This document shows positions 22,701 to 36,400 of a stretch of DNA of 64,000 nt, in pieces (position 1 is the stretch's first letter; every line of letters begins with the position of its first letter). Position numbers and translations under genes: made by a program. Origin of the DNA: Henricia sp. BOLD:AAB3569 (Eukaryota > Echinodermata > Asteroidea > Spinulosida > Echinasteridae); the NCBI GenBank assembly GCA_037783545.1, contig JBBELK010000215.1:62001-126000 (forward strand), in the 5' to 3' direction. Below the pieces are notes generated by a model. The model was not told the origin of the DNA. It worked only from the letters and a program-made list of their open reading frames with translations, and searched no databases.

Positions 22701-25700
22701 CCATTTCCCGGCGAAAGTCTGTCAATTTTTTATGACAAGTGCGCAATATAGAGAGTTTAGGGCATGCAAAATTTGAAGTTCGTCGGAACATTTTTCCACC
22801 TCCAAATTTGCCGACGTTTGGACCACACTTTGACCAAATTGCCGAGCCAAACTGCGGTGCGTTAACGACAGTCCGAATGACTGAGCATGCGCACAACTCA
22901 GTAGTACCCCAAAGAGGTGTGTACAGACAGCCACGGTTTGCGTGAGAGCAGTCAGGAAGCCTCAACCCAGTTTTTTCTAAACTTTGACATTTCTCTGCCA
23001 TTTCCCGGCGAAAGTCTGTCAATTTTGTATGACAAGTGCGCAATATAGAGAGTTTAGGGCATGCAAAATTTGAAGTTCGTCGGAACATTTTTCGACCTCC
23101 AAATTTGCCGACGTTTGGACCACACTTTGACCAAATTGCCGAGCCAAACTGCGGTGCGTTAACGACAGTCCGAATGACTGAGCATGCGCACAACTCAGGA
23201 GTACCCCAAAGAGGTGTGTACAGACAGCCACGGTTTGCGTGAGAGCAGTCAGGAAGCCTCAACCCAGTTTTTTCTAAACTTTGAAATTTCTCTGCCATTT
23301 CCCGGCGAAAGTCTGTCAATTTTTTATGACAAGTGCGCAATATAGAAAGTTTAGGGCATGCAAAATTTGAAGTTCGTCGGAACATTTTTCGACCTCCAAA
23401 TTTGCCGACGTTTGGACCACACTTTGACCAAATTGCCGAGCCAAACTGCGGTGCGTTAACGACAGTCCGAATGACTGAGCATGCGCACAACTCAGGAGTA
23501 CCCCAAAGAGGTGTGTACAGACAGCCACGGTTTGCGTGAGAGCAGTCAAGAAGCCTCAACCCAGTTTTTTCTAAACTTTGAAATTTCTCTGCCATTTCCC
23601 GGCGAAAGTCTGTCAATTTTTTATGACAAGTGCGCAATATAGAGAGTTTAGGGCATGCAAAATTTGAAGTTCGTCGGAACATTTTTCGACCTCCAAATTT
23701 GCCGACGTTTGGACCACACTTTGACCAAATTGCCGAGCCAAACTGCGGTGCGTTAACGACAGTCCGAATGACTGAGCATGCGCACAACTCAGGAGTACCC
23801 CAAAGAGGTGTGTACAGACAGCCACGGTTTGCGTGAGAGCAGTCAGGAAGCCTCAACCCAGTTTTTTCTAAACTTTGAAATTTCTCTGCCATTTCCCGGC
23901 GAAAGTCTGTCAATTTTTTATGACAAGTGCGCAATATAGAGAGTTTAGGGCATGCAAAATTTGAAGTTCGTCGGAACATTTTTCGACCTCCAAATTTGCC
24001 GACGTTTGGACCACACTTTGACCAAATTGCCGAGCCAAACTGCGGTGCGTTAACGACAGTCCGAATGACTGAGCATGCGCACAACTCATGAGTACCCCAA
24101 AGAGGTGTGTACAGACAGCCACGGTTTGCGTGAGAGCAGTCAGGAAGCCTCAACCCAGTTTTTTCTAAACTTTGAAATTTCTCTGCCATTTCCCGGCGAA
24201 AGTATGTCAATTTTTTATGACAAGTGCGCAATATAGAGAGTTTAGGGCATGCAAAATTTGAAGTTCGTCGGAACATTTTTCGACCTCCAAATTTGCCGAC
24301 GTTTGGACCACACTTTGACCAAATTGCCGAGCCAAACTGCGGTGCGTTAACGACAGTCCGAATGACTGAGCATGCGCACAACTCAGGAGTACCCCAAAGA
24401 GGTGTGTACAGACAGCCACGGTTTGCGTGAGAGCAGTCAGGAAGCCTCAACCCAGTTTTTTCTAAACTTTGAAATTTCTCTGCCATTTCCCGGCGAAAGT
24501 CTGTCAATTTTTTATGACAAGTGCGCAATATAGAGAGTTTAGGGCATGCAAAATTTGAAGTTCGTCGGAACATTTTTCCACCTCCAAATTTGCCGACGTT
24601 TGGACCACACTTTGACCAAATTGCCGAGCCAAACTGCGGTGCGTTAACGACAGTCCGAATGACTGAGCATGCGCACAACTCAGGAGTACCCCAAAGAGGT
24701 GTGTACAGACAGCCACGGTTTGCGTGAGAGCAGTCAGGAAGCCTCAACCCAGTTTTTTCTAAACTTTGACATTTCTCTGCCATTTCCCGGCGAAAGTCTG
24801 TCAATTTTGTATGACAAGTGCGCAATATAGAGAGTTTAGGGCATGCAAAATTTGAAGTTCGTCGGAACATTTTTCGACCTCCAAATTTGCCGACGTTTGG
24901 ACCACACTTTGACCAAATTGCCGAGCCAAACTGCGGTGCGTTAACGACAGTCCGAATGACTGAGCATGCGCACAACTCAGGAGTACCCCAAAGAGGTGTG
25001 TACAGACAGCCACGGTTTGCGTGAGAGCAGTCAGGAAGCCTCAACCCAGTTTTTTCTAAACTTTGAAATTTCTCTGCCATTTCCCGGCGAAAGTCTGTCA
25101 ATTTTTTATGACAAGTGCGCAATATAGAAAGTTTAGGGCATGCAAAATTTGAAGTTCGTCGGAACATTTTTCGACCTCCAAATTTGCCGACGTTTGGACC
25201 ACACTTTGACCAAATTGCCGAGCCAAACTGCGGTGCGTTAACGACAGTCCGAATGACTGAGCATGCGCACAACTCATGAGTACCCCAAAGAGGTGTGTAC
25301 AGACAGCCACGGTTTGCGTGAGAGCAGTCAGGAAGCCTCAACCCAGTTTTTTCTAAACTTTGAAATTTCTCTGCCATTTCCCGGCGAAAGTATGTCAATT
25401 TTTTATGACAAGTGCGCAATATAGAGAGTTTAGGGCATGCAAAATTTGAAGTTCGTCGGAACATTTTTCGACCTCCAAATTTGCCGACGTTTGGACCACA
25501 CTTTGACCAAATTGCCGAGCCAAACTGCGGTGCGTTAACGACAGTCCGAATGACTGAGCATGCGCACAACTCAGGAGTACCCCAAAGAGGTGTGTACAGA
25601 CAGCCACGGTTTGCGTGAGAGCAGTCAGGAAGCCTCAACCCAGTTTTTTCTAAACTTTGAAATTTCTCTGCCATTTCCCGGCGAAAGTCTGTCAATTTTT

Positions 25701-26879
25701 TATGACAAGTGCGCAATATAGAAAGTTTAGGGCATGCAAAATTTGAAGTTCGTCGGAACATTTTTCGACCTCCAAATTTGCCGACGTTTGGACCACACTT
25801 TGACCAAATTGCCGAGCCAAACTGCGGTGCGTTAACGACAGTCCGAATGACTGAGCATGCGCACAACTCAGGAGTACCCCAAAGAGGTGTGTACAGACAG
25901 CCACGGTTTGCGTGAGAGCAGTCAAGAAGCCTCAACCCAGTTTTTTCTAAACTTTGAAATTTCTCTGCCATTTCCCGGCGAAAGTCTGTCAATTTTTTAT
26001 GACAAGTGCGCAATATAGAGAGTTTAGGGCATGCAAAATTTGAAGTTCGTCGGAACATTTTTCGACCTCCAAATTTGCCGACGTTTGGACCACACTTTGA
26101 CCAAATTGCCGAGCCAAACTGCGGTGCGTTAACGACAGTCCGAATGACTGAGCATGCGCACAACTCAGGAGTACCCCAAAGAGGTGTGTACAGACAGCCA
26201 CGGTTTGCGTGAGAGCAGTCAGGAAGCCTCAACCCAGTTTTTTCTAAACTTTGACATTTCTCTGCCATTTCCCGGCGAAAGTCTGTCAATTTTGTATGAC
26301 AAGTGCGCAATATAGAGAGTTTAGGGCATGCAAAATTTGAAGTTCGTCGGAACATTTTTCGACCTCCAAATTTGCCGACGTTTGGACCACACTTTGACCA
26401 AATTGCCGAGCCAAACTGCGGTGCGTTAACGACAGTCCGAATGACTGAGCATGCGCACAACTCAGGAGTACCCCAAAGAGGTGTGTACAGACAGCCACGG
26501 TTTGCGTGAGAGCAGTCAGGAAGCCTCAACCCAGTTTTTTCTAAACTTTGAAATTTCTCTGCCATTTCCCGGCGAAAGTCTGTCAATTTTTTATGACAAG
26601 TGCGCAATATAGAAAGTTTAGGGCATGCAAAATTTGAAGTTCGTCGGAACATTTTTCGACCTCCAAATTTGCCGACGTTTGGACCACACTTTGACCAAAT
26701 TGCCGAGCCAAACTGCGGTGCGTTAACGACAGTCCGAATGACTGAGCATGCGCACAACTCAGGAGTACCCCAAAGAGGTGTGTACAGACAGCCACGGTTT
26801 GCGTGAGAGCAGTCAGGAAGCCTCAACCCAGTTTTTTCTAAACTTTGAAATTTCTCTGCCATTTCCCGGCGAAAGTCTG
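19744..26879. repeat. 24-monomer higher-order repeat copy (7136 bp)
   Basis: This block runs from the type A monomer at 19744 to the one at 26880 and equals 24 x 297 plus 8 bp (two seven-T runs, one gttttttt, one 5-bp insertion). Its first part matches the preceding 19-monomer copy minus the nested duplication. Its second part has its own period of six monomers (1782 bp): catgag, agtatgtc, ttccacc, gacattt, atagaaagt, consensus. Copies start at 22128 and 23910, and a shortened third follows from 25098. The agtatgtc variant at 22419, 24201 and 25389 gives spacings of 1782 and 1188 bp, showing loss of two monomers in the last copy. Confidence 0.86.
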
Positions 26880-26904
26880 TCAATTTTTTATGACAAGTGC
26901 GCAA
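21529..26904 (-). other. Longest open reading frame (1791 codons), judged non-coding
   Basis: The frame stays open because the monomer is 99 codons long and one minus-strand frame happens to have no stop. The conceptual product is a 99-residue repeat with no recognisable domain, signal peptide or membrane segment. A random 99-codon frame is stop-free with probability near 0.9%, so about 5% over six frames; this is not remarkable. Differences between monomers are mostly replacements: Phe to Cys (gcacaat), Ala to Glu (ctcttcc), Met to Lys (gccttttcc), Asp to Tyr (agtatgtc). Elsewhere in the array the same frame is closed by amplified stop variants and by indels. No coding selection is visible. 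Confidence 0.9.
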
Positions 26905-28365
26905 TATAGAGAGTTAAGGGCATGCAAAATTTGAAGTTCGTCGGAACATTTTTCGACCTCCAAATTTGCCGACGTTTGGACCACACTTTGACCAAATTGC
27001 CGAGCCAAACTGCGGTGCGTTAACGACAGTCCGAATGACTGAGCATGCGCACAACTGAGGAGTACCCCAAAGAGGTGTGTACAGACGGCCACGGTTTGCG
27101 TGAGAGCAGTCAGGAAGCCTCAACCCAGTTTTTCTAAACTTTGAAATTTCTCTGCCATTTCCCGGCGAAAGTCTGTCAATTTTTTATGACAAGTGCGCAA
27201 TATAGAGAGTTTAGGGCATGCAAAATTTGAAGTTCGTCGGAACATTTTTCGACCTCCAAATTTGCCGACGTTTGGACCACACTTTGACCAAATTGCCGAG
27301 CCAAACTGCGGTGCGTTAACGACAGTCCGAATGACTGAGCATGCGCACAACTCAGGAGTACCCCAAAGAGGTGTGTACAGACAGCCACGGTTTGCGTGAG
27401 AGCAGTCAGGAAGCCTCAACCCAGTTTTTTCTAAACTTTGAAATTTCTCTGCCATTTCCCGGCGAAAGTCTGTCAATTTTTTATGACAAGTGCGCAATAT
27501 AGAGAGTTTAGGGCATGCAAAATTTGAAGTTCGTCGGAACATTTTTCGACCTCCAAATTTGCCGACGTTTGGACCACACTTTGACCAAATTGCCGAGCCA
27601 AACTGCGGTGCGTTAACGACAGTCCGAATGACTGAGCATGCGCACAACTCAGGAGTACCCCAAAGAGGTGTGTACAGACGGCCACGGTTTGCGTGAGAGC
27701 AGTCAGGAAGCCTCAACCCAGTTTTTTCTAAACTTTGAAATTTCTCTGCCATTTCCCGGCGAAAGTCTGTCAATTTGTTTATGACAAGTGCGCAATATAG
27801 AGAGTTTAGGGCATGCAAAATTTGAAGTTCGTCGGAACATTTTTCGACCTCCAAATTTGCCGACGTTTGGACCACACTTTGACCAAATTGCCGAGCCAAA
27901 CTGCGGTGCGTTAACGACAGTCCGAATGACTGAGCATGCGCACAACTCAGGAGTACCCCAAAGAGGTGTGTACAGACGGCCACGGTTTGCGTGAGAGCAG
28001 TCAGGAAGCCTCAACCCAGTTTTTTCTAAACTTTGAAATTTCTCTGCCATTTCCCGGCGAAAGTCTGTCAATTTGTTTATGACAAGTGCGCAATATAGAG
28101 AGTTTAGGGCATGCAAAATTTGAAGTTCGTCGGAACATTTTTCGACCTCCAAATTTGCCGACGTTTGGACCACACTTTGACCAAATTGCCGAGCCAAACT
28201 GCGGTGCGTTAACGACAGTCCGAATGACTGAGCATGCGCACAACTCAGGAGTACCCCAAAGAGGTGTGTACAGACAGCCACGGTTTGCGTGAGAGCAGTC
28301 AGGAAGCCTCAACCCAGTTTTTTCTAAACTTTGAAATTTCTCTGCCATTTCCCGGCGAAAGTCTG
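26880..28365. repeat. Transition monomers between the 24-mer and 8-mer HOR domains
   Basis: This segment begins with a type A monomer; the following boundary has lost one T (cccagtttttctaaac at about 27123). The next monomers introduce the markers of the 8-monomer domain: cagacggcc without the other type A changes (27677 and 27975) and caatttgtttatg, an extra base in the T-run (27771 and 28069). Confidence 0.82.
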
Positions 28366-31300
28366 TCAATTTTTTATGACAAGTGCGCAATATAGAGAGT
28401 TTAGGGCATGCAAAATTTGAAGTTCGTCGGAACATTTTTCGACCTCCAAATTTGCCGACGTTTGGACCACACTTTGACCAAATTGCCGAGCCAAACTGCG
28501 GTGCGTTAACGACAGTCCGAATGACTGAGCATGCGCACAACTCAGGAGTACCCCAAAGAGGTGTGTACAGACGGCCACGGTTTGCGTGAGAGCAGTCAGG
28601 AAGCCTCAACCCAGTTTTTTCTAAACTTTGAAATTTCTCTGCCATTTCCCGGCGAAAGTCTGTCAATTTGTTTATGACAAGTGCGCAATATAGAGAGTTT
28701 AGGGCATGCAAAATTTGAAGTTCGTCGGAACATTTTTCGACCTCCAAATTTGCCGACGTTTGGACCACACTTTGACCAAATTGCCGAGCCAAACTGCGGT
28801 GCGTTAATGACAGTCCGAATGACTGAGCATGCGCACAACTCAGGAGTACCCCAAAGAGGTGTGTACAGACAGCCACGGTTTGCGTGAGAACAGTCAGGAA
28901 GCCTCAACCCAGTTTTTTCTAAACTTTGAAATTTCTCTGCCATTTCCCGGCGAAAGTCTGTCAATTTTTTATGACAAGTGCGCAATATAGAGAGTTTAGG
29001 GCATGCACAATTTGAAGTTCGTCGGAACATTTTTCGACCTCCAAATTTGCCGACGTTTGGACCACACTTTGACCAAATTGCCGAGCCAAACTGCGGTGCG
29101 TTAACGACAGTCCGAATGACTGAGCATGCGCACAACTCAGGAGTACCCCAAAGAGGTGTGTACAGACAGCCACGGTTTGCGTGAGAGCAGTCAAGAAGCC
29201 TCAACCCAGTTTTTTCTAAACTTTGAAATTTCTCTGCCATTTCCGGGCGAAAGTCTGTCAATTTTTTATGACAAGTGCGCAATATAGAGAGTTTAGGGCA
29301 TGCAAAATTTGAAGTTCGTCGGAACATTTTTCGACCTCCAAATTTGCCGACGTTTGGACCACACTTTGACCAAATTGCCGAGCCAAACTGCGGTGCGTTA
29401 ACGACAGTCCGAATGACTGAGCATGCGCACAACTCAGGAGTACCCCAAAGAGGTGTGTACAGACAGCCACGGTTTGCGTGAGAGCAGTCAGGAAGCCTCA
29501 ACCCAGTTTTTTCTAAACTTTGAAATTTCTCTGCCATTTCCCGGCGAAAGTCTGTCAATTTTTTATGACAAGTGCGCAATATAGAGAGTTAAGGGCATGC
29601 AAAATTTGAAGTTCGTCGGAACATTTTTCGACCTCCAAATTTGCCGACGTTTGGACCACACTTTGACCAAATTGCCGAGCCAAACTGCGGTGCGTTAACG
29701 ACAGTCCGAATGACTGAGCATGCGCACAACTGAGGAGTACCCCAAAGAGGTGTGTACAGACGGCCACGGTTTGCGTGAGAGCAGTCAGGAAGCCTCAACC
29801 CAGTTTTTTCTAAACTTTGAAATTTCTCTGCCATTTCCCGGCGAAAGTCTGTCAATTTTTTATGACAAGTGCGCAATATAGAGAGTTTAGGGCATGCAAA
29901 ATTTGAAGTTCGTCGGAACATTTTTCGACCTCCAAATTTGCCGACGTTTGGACCACACTTTGACCAAATTGCCGAGCCAAACTGCGGTGCGTTAACGACA
30001 GTCCGAATGACTGAGCATGCGCACAACTCAGGAGTACCCCAAAGAGGTGTGTACAGACAGCCACGGTTTGCGTGAGAGCAGTCAGGAAGCCTCAACCCAG
30101 TTTTTTTCTAAACTTTGAAATTTCTCTGCCATTTCCCGGCGAAAGTCTGTCAATTTTTTATGACAAGTGCGCAATATAGAGAGTTTAGGGCATGCAAAAT
30201 TTAAAGTTCGTCGGAACATTTTTCGACCTCCAAATTTGCCGACGTTTGGACCACACTTTGACCAAATTGCCGAGCCAAACTGCGGTGCGTTAACGACAGT
30301 CCGAATGACTGAGCATGCGCACAACTCAGGAGTACCCCAAAGAGGTGTGTAAGGACGGCCACGGTTTGCGTGAGAGCAGTCAGGAAGCCTCAACCCAGTT
30401 TTTTCTAAACTTTGAAATTTCTCTGCCATTTCCCGGCGAAAGTCTGTCAATTTGTTTATGACAAGTGCGCAATATAGAGAGTTTAGGGCATGCAAAATTT
30501 GAAGTTCGTCGGAACATTTTTCGACCTCCAAATTTGCCGACGTTTGGACCACACTTTGACCAAATTGCCGAGCCAAACTGCGGTGCGTTAACGACAGTCC
30601 GAATGACTGAGCATGCGCACAACTCAGGAGTACCCCAAAGAGGTGTGTACAGACAGCCACGGTTTGCGTGAGAGCAGTCAGGAAGCCTCAACCCAGTTTT
30701 TTCTAAACTTTGAAATTTCTCTGCCATTTCCCGGCGAAAGTCTGTCAATTTTTTATGACAAGTGCGCAATATAGAGAGTTTAGGGCATGCAAAATTTGAA
30801 GTTCGTCGGAACATTTTTCGACCTCCAAATTTGCCGACGTTTGGACCACACTTTGACCAAATTGCCGAGCCAAACTGCGGTGCGTTAACGACAGTCCGAA
30901 TGACTGAGCATGCGCACAACTCAGGAGTACCCCAAAGAGGTGTGTACAGACGGCCACGGTTTGCGTGAGAGCAGTCAGGAAGCCTCAACCCAGTTTTTTC
31001 TAAACTTTGAAATTTCTCTGCCATTTCCCGGCGAAAGTCTGTCAATTTGTTTATGACAAGTGCGCAATATAGAGAGTTTAGGGCATGCAAAATTTGAAGT
31101 TCGTCGGAACATTTTTCGACCTCCAAATTTGCCGACGTTTGGACCACACTTTGACCAAATTGCCGAGCCAAACTGCGGTGCGTTAATGACAGTCCGAATG
31201 ACTGAGCATGCGCACAACTCAGGAGTACCCCAAAGAGGTGTGTACAGACAGCCACGGTTTGCGTGAGAACAGTCAGGAAGCCTCAACCCAGTTTTTTCTA

Positions 31301-33420
31301 AACTTTGAAATTTCTCTGCCATTTCCCGGCGAAAGTCTGTCAATTTTTTATGACAAGTGCGCAATATAGAGAGTTTAGGGCATGCACAATTTGAAGTTCG
31401 TCGGAACATTTTTCGACCTCCAAATTTGCCGACGTTTGGACCACACTTTGACCAAATTGCCGAGCCAAACTGCGGTGCGTTAACGACAGTCCGAATGACT
31501 GAGCATGCGCACAACTCAGGAGTACCCCAAAGAGGTGTGTACAGACAGCCACGGTTTGCGTGAGAGCAGTCAAGAAGCCTCAACCCAGTTTTTTCTAAAC
31601 TTTGAAATTTCTCTGCCATTTCCGGGCGAAAGTCTGTCAATTTTTTATGACAAGTGCGCAATATAGAGAGTTTAGGGCATGCAAAATTTGAAGTTCGTCG
31701 GAACATTTTTCGACCTCCAAATTTGCCGACGTTTGGACCACACTTTGACCAAATTGCCGAGCCAAACTGCGGTGCGTTAACGACAGTCCGAATGACTGAG
31801 CATGCGCACAACTCAGGAGTACCCCAAAGAGGTGTGTACAGACAGCCACGGTTTGCGTGAGAGCAGTCAGGAAGCCTCAACCCAGTTTTTTCTAAACTTT
31901 GAAATTTCTCTGCCATTTCCCGGCGAAAGTCTGTCAATTTTTTATGACAAGTGCGCAATATAGAGAGTTAAGGGCATGCAAAATTTGAAGTTCGTCGGAA
32001 CATTTTTCGACCTCCAAATTTGCCGACGTTTGGACCACACTTTGACCAAATTGCCGAGCCAAACTGCGGTGCGTTAACGACAGTCCGAATGACTGAGCAT
32101 GCGCACAACTGAGGAGTACCCCAAAGAGGTGTGTACAGACGGCCACGGTTTGCGTGAGAGCAGTCAGGAAGCCTCAACCCAGTTTTTTCTAAACTTTGAA
32201 ATTTCTCTGCCATTTCCCGGCGAAAGTCTGTCAATTTTGTATGACAAGTGCGCAATATAGAGAGTTTAGGGCATGCAAAATTTGAAGTTCGTCGGAACAT
32301 TTTTCGACCTCCAAATTTGCCGACGTTTGGACCACACTTTGACCAAATTGCCGAGCCAAACTGCGGTGCGTTAACGACAGTCCGAATGACTGAGCATGCG
32401 CACAACTCAGGAGTACCCCAAAGAGGTGTGTACAGACAGCCACGGTTTGCGTGAGAGCAGTCAGGAAGCCTCAACCCAGTTTTTTTCTAAACTTTGAAAT
32501 TTCTCTGCCATTTCCCGGCGAAAGTCTGTCAATTTTTTATGACAAGTGCGCAATATAGAGAGTTTAGGGCATGCAAAATTTAAAGTTCGTCGGAACATTT
32601 TTCGACCTCCAAATTTGCCGACGTTTGGACCACACTTTGACCAAATTGCCGAGCCAAACTGCGGTGCGTTAACGACAGTCCGAATGACTGAGCATGCGCA
32701 CAACTCAGGAGTACCCCAAAGAGGTGTGTAAGGACGGCCACGGTTTGCGTGAGAGCAGTCAGGAAGCCTCAACCCAGTTTTTTCTAAACTTTGAAATTTC
32801 TCTGCCATTTCCCGGCGAAAGTCTGTCAATTTGTTTATGACAAGTGCGCAATATAGAGAGTTTAGGGCATGCAAAATTTGAAGTTCGTCGGAACATTTTT
32901 CGACCTCCAAATTTGCCGACGTTTGGACCACACTTTGACCAAATTGCCGAGCCAAACTGCGGTGCGTTAATGACAGTCCGAATGACTGAGCATGCGCACA
33001 ACTCAGGAGTACCCCAAAGAGGTGTGTACAGACAGCCACGGTTTGCGTGAGAACAGTCAGGAAGCCTCAACCCAGTTTTTTCTAAACTTTGAAATTTCTC
33101 TGCCATTTCCCGGCGAAAGTCTGTCAATTTTTTATGACAAGTGCGCAATATAGAGAGTTTAGGGCATGCACAATTTGAAGTTCGTCGGAACATTTTTCGA
33201 CCTCCAAATTTGCCGACGTTTGGACCACACTTTGACCAAATTGCCGAGCCAAACTGCGGTGCGTTAACGACAGTCCGAATGACTGAGCATGCGCACAACT
33301 CAGGAGTACCCCAAAGAGGTGTGTACAGACAGCCACGGTTTGCGTGAGAGCAGTCAGGAAGCCTCAACCCAGTTTTTTCTAAACTTTGAAATTTCTCTGC
33401 CATTTCCCGGCGAAAGTCTG
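28366..33420. repeat. 8-monomer higher-order repeat (2379 bp), last copy shortened
   Basis: Copy 1 is 28366-30744; copy 2 starts at 30745. The period is 8 x 297 plus 3. The order of markers is acggcc; caatttgttt with gcgttaatgac and gagaacag; gcacaatttg with gtcaagaag and ccgggcga; consensus; type A; a monomer ending in gttttttt; ttaaagttcg with gtaaggacgg; caatttgttt. In the second copy the last of these monomers and the first of the next copy are missing, so gcgttaatgac recurs at 28803, 31182 and 32965, spacings of 2379 and then 1783 bp (six monomers plus 1). After 33421 the pattern stops. Confidence 0.88.
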
Positions 33421-36400
33421 TCAATTTTTTATGACAAGTGCGCAATATAGAGAGTTTAGGGCATGCAAAATTTGAAGTTCGTCGGAACATTTTTCGACCT
33501 CCAAATTTGCCGACGTTTGGACCACACTTTGACCAAATTGCCGAGCCAAACTGCGGTGCGTTAACGACAGTCCGAATGACTGAGCATGCGCACAACTCAG
33601 GAGTACCCCAAAGAGGTGTGTACAGACAGCCACGGTTTGCGTGAGAGCAGTCAGGAAGCCTCAACCCAGTTTTTTCTAAACTTTGAAATTTCTCTGCCAT
33701 TTCCCGGCGAAAGTCTGTCAATTTTTTATGACAAGTGCGCAATATAGAGAGTTTAGGGCATGCAACATTTGAAGTTCGTCGGAACATTTTTCGACCTCCA
33801 AATTTGCCGACGTTTGGACCACACTTTGACCAAATTGCCGAGCCAAACTGCGGTGCGTTAACGACAGTCCGAATGACTGAGCATGCGCACAACTCAGGAG
33901 TACCCCAAAGAGGTGTGTACAGACAGCCACGGTTTGCGTGAGAGCAGTCAGGAAGCCTCAACCCAGTTTTTTCTAAACTTTGAAATTTCTCTGCCATTTC
34001 CCGGCGAAAGTCTGTCAATTTTTTATGACAAGTGCGCAATATAGAGAGTTTAGGGCATGCAAAATTTGAAGTTCGTCGGAACATTTTTCGACCTCCAAAT
34101 TTGCCGACGTTTGGACCACACTTTGACCAAATTGCCGAGCCAAACTGCGGTGCGTTAACGACAGTCCGAATGACTGAGCATGCGCACAACTCAGGAGTAC
34201 CCCAAAGAGGTGTGTACAGACAGCCACGGTTTGCGTGAGAGCAGTCAGGAAGCCTCAACCCAGTTTTTTCTAAACTTTGAAATTTCTCTGCCATTTCCCG
34301 GCGAAAGTCTGTCAATTTTTTATGACAAGTGCGCAATATAGAGAGTTTAGGGCATGCAAAATTTGAAGTTCGTCGGAACATTTTTCGACCTCCAAATTTG
34401 CCGACGTTTGGACCACACTTTGACCAAATTGCCGAGCCAAACTGCGGTGCGTTAACGACAGTCCGAATGACTGAGCATGCGCACAACTCAGGAGTACCCC
34501 AAAGAGGTGTGTACAGACAGCCACGGTTTGCGTGAGAGCATTCAGGAAGCCTCAACCCAGTTTTTCTAAACTTTGAAATTTCTCTGCCATTTCCCGGCGA
34601 AAGTCTGTCAATTTTGTATGACAAGTGCGCAATATAGAGAGTTTAGGGCATGCAAAATTTGAAGTTCGTCGGAACATTTTTCGACCTCCAAATTTGCCGA
34701 CGTTTGGACCACACTTTGACCAAATTGCCGAGCCAAACTGCGGTGCGTTAACGACAGTCCGAATGACTGAGCATGCGCACAACTCAGGAGTACCCCAAAG
34801 AGGTGTGTACAGACAGCCACGGTTTGCGTGAGAGCAGTCAGGAAGCCTCAACCCAGTTTTTTCTAAACTTTGAAATTTCTCTGCCATTTCCCGGCGAAAG
34901 TCTGTCAATTTTTTATGACAAGTGCGCAATATAGAGAGTTTAGGGCATGCAAAATTTGAAGTTCGTCGGAACATTTTTCGACCTCCAAATTTGCCGACGT
35001 TTGGACCACACTTTGACCAAATTGCCGAGCCAAACTGCGGTGCGTTAACGACAGTCCGAATGACTGAGCATGCGCACAACTCAGGAGTACCCTAAAGAGG
35101 TGTGTACAGACAGCCACGGTTTGCGTGAGAGCAGTCAGGAAGCCTCAACCCAGTTTTTTCTAAACTTTGAAATTTCTCTGCCATTTCCCGGCGAAAGTCT
35201 GTCAATTTTTTATGACAAGTGCGCAATATAGAGAGTTTAGGGCATGCAAAATTTGAAGTTCGTCGGAACATTTTTCGACATCCAAATTTGCCGACGTTTG
35301 GACCACACTTTGACCAAATTGCCGAGCCAAACTGCGGTGCGTTAACGACAGTCCGAATGACTGAGCATGCGCACAACTCAGGAGTACCCCAAAGAGGTGT
35401 GTACAGACAGCCACGGTTTGCGTGAGAGCAGTCAGGAAGCCTCAACCCAGTTTTTTCTAAACTTTGAAATTTCTCTTCCATTTCCCGGCGAAAGTCTGTC
35501 AATTTTTTATGACAAGTGCGCAATATAGAGAGTTTAGGGCATGCAAAATTTGAAGTTCGTCGGAACATTTTTCGACCTCCAAATTTGCCGACGTTTGGAC
35601 CACACTTTGACCAAATTGCCGAGCCAAACTGCGGTGCGTTAACGACAGTCCGAATGACTGAGCATGCGCACAACTCAGGAGTACCCCAAAGAGGTGTGTA
35701 CAGACAGCCACGGTTTGCGTGAGAGCAGTCAGGAAGCCTCAACCCAGTTTTTTCTAAACTTTGAAATTTCTCTTCCATTTCCCGGCGAAAGTCTGTCAAT
35801 TTTTTATGACAAGTGCGCAATATAGAGAGTTTAGGGCATGCAAAATTTGAAGTTCGTCGGAGCATTTTTCGACCTCCAAATTTGCCGACGTTTGGACCAC
35901 ACTTTGACCAAATTGCCGAGCCAAACTGCGGTGCGTTAACGACAGTCCGAATGACTGAGCATGCGCACAACTCAGGAGTACCCCAAAGAGGTGTGTACAG
36001 ACAGCCACGGTTTGCGTGAGAGCAGTCAGGAAGCCTCAACCCAGTTTTTTCTAAACTTTGAAATTTCTCTGCCATTTCCCGGCGAAAGTCTGTCAATTTT
36101 TTTATGACAAGTGCGCAATATAGAGAGTTTAGGGCATGCAAAATTTGAAGTTCGTCGGAACATTTTTCGACCTCCAAATTTGCCGACGTTTGGACCACAC
36201 TTTGACCAAATTGCCGAGCCAAACTGCGGTGCGTTAACGACAGTCCGAATGACTGAGCATGCGCACAACTCAGGAGTACCCCAAAGAGGTGTGTACAGAC
36301 AGCCACGGTTTGCGTGAGAGCAGTCAGGAAGCCTCAACCCAGTTTTTTCTAAACTTTGAAATTTCTCTGCCATTTCCCGGCGAAAGTCTGTCAATTTTTT

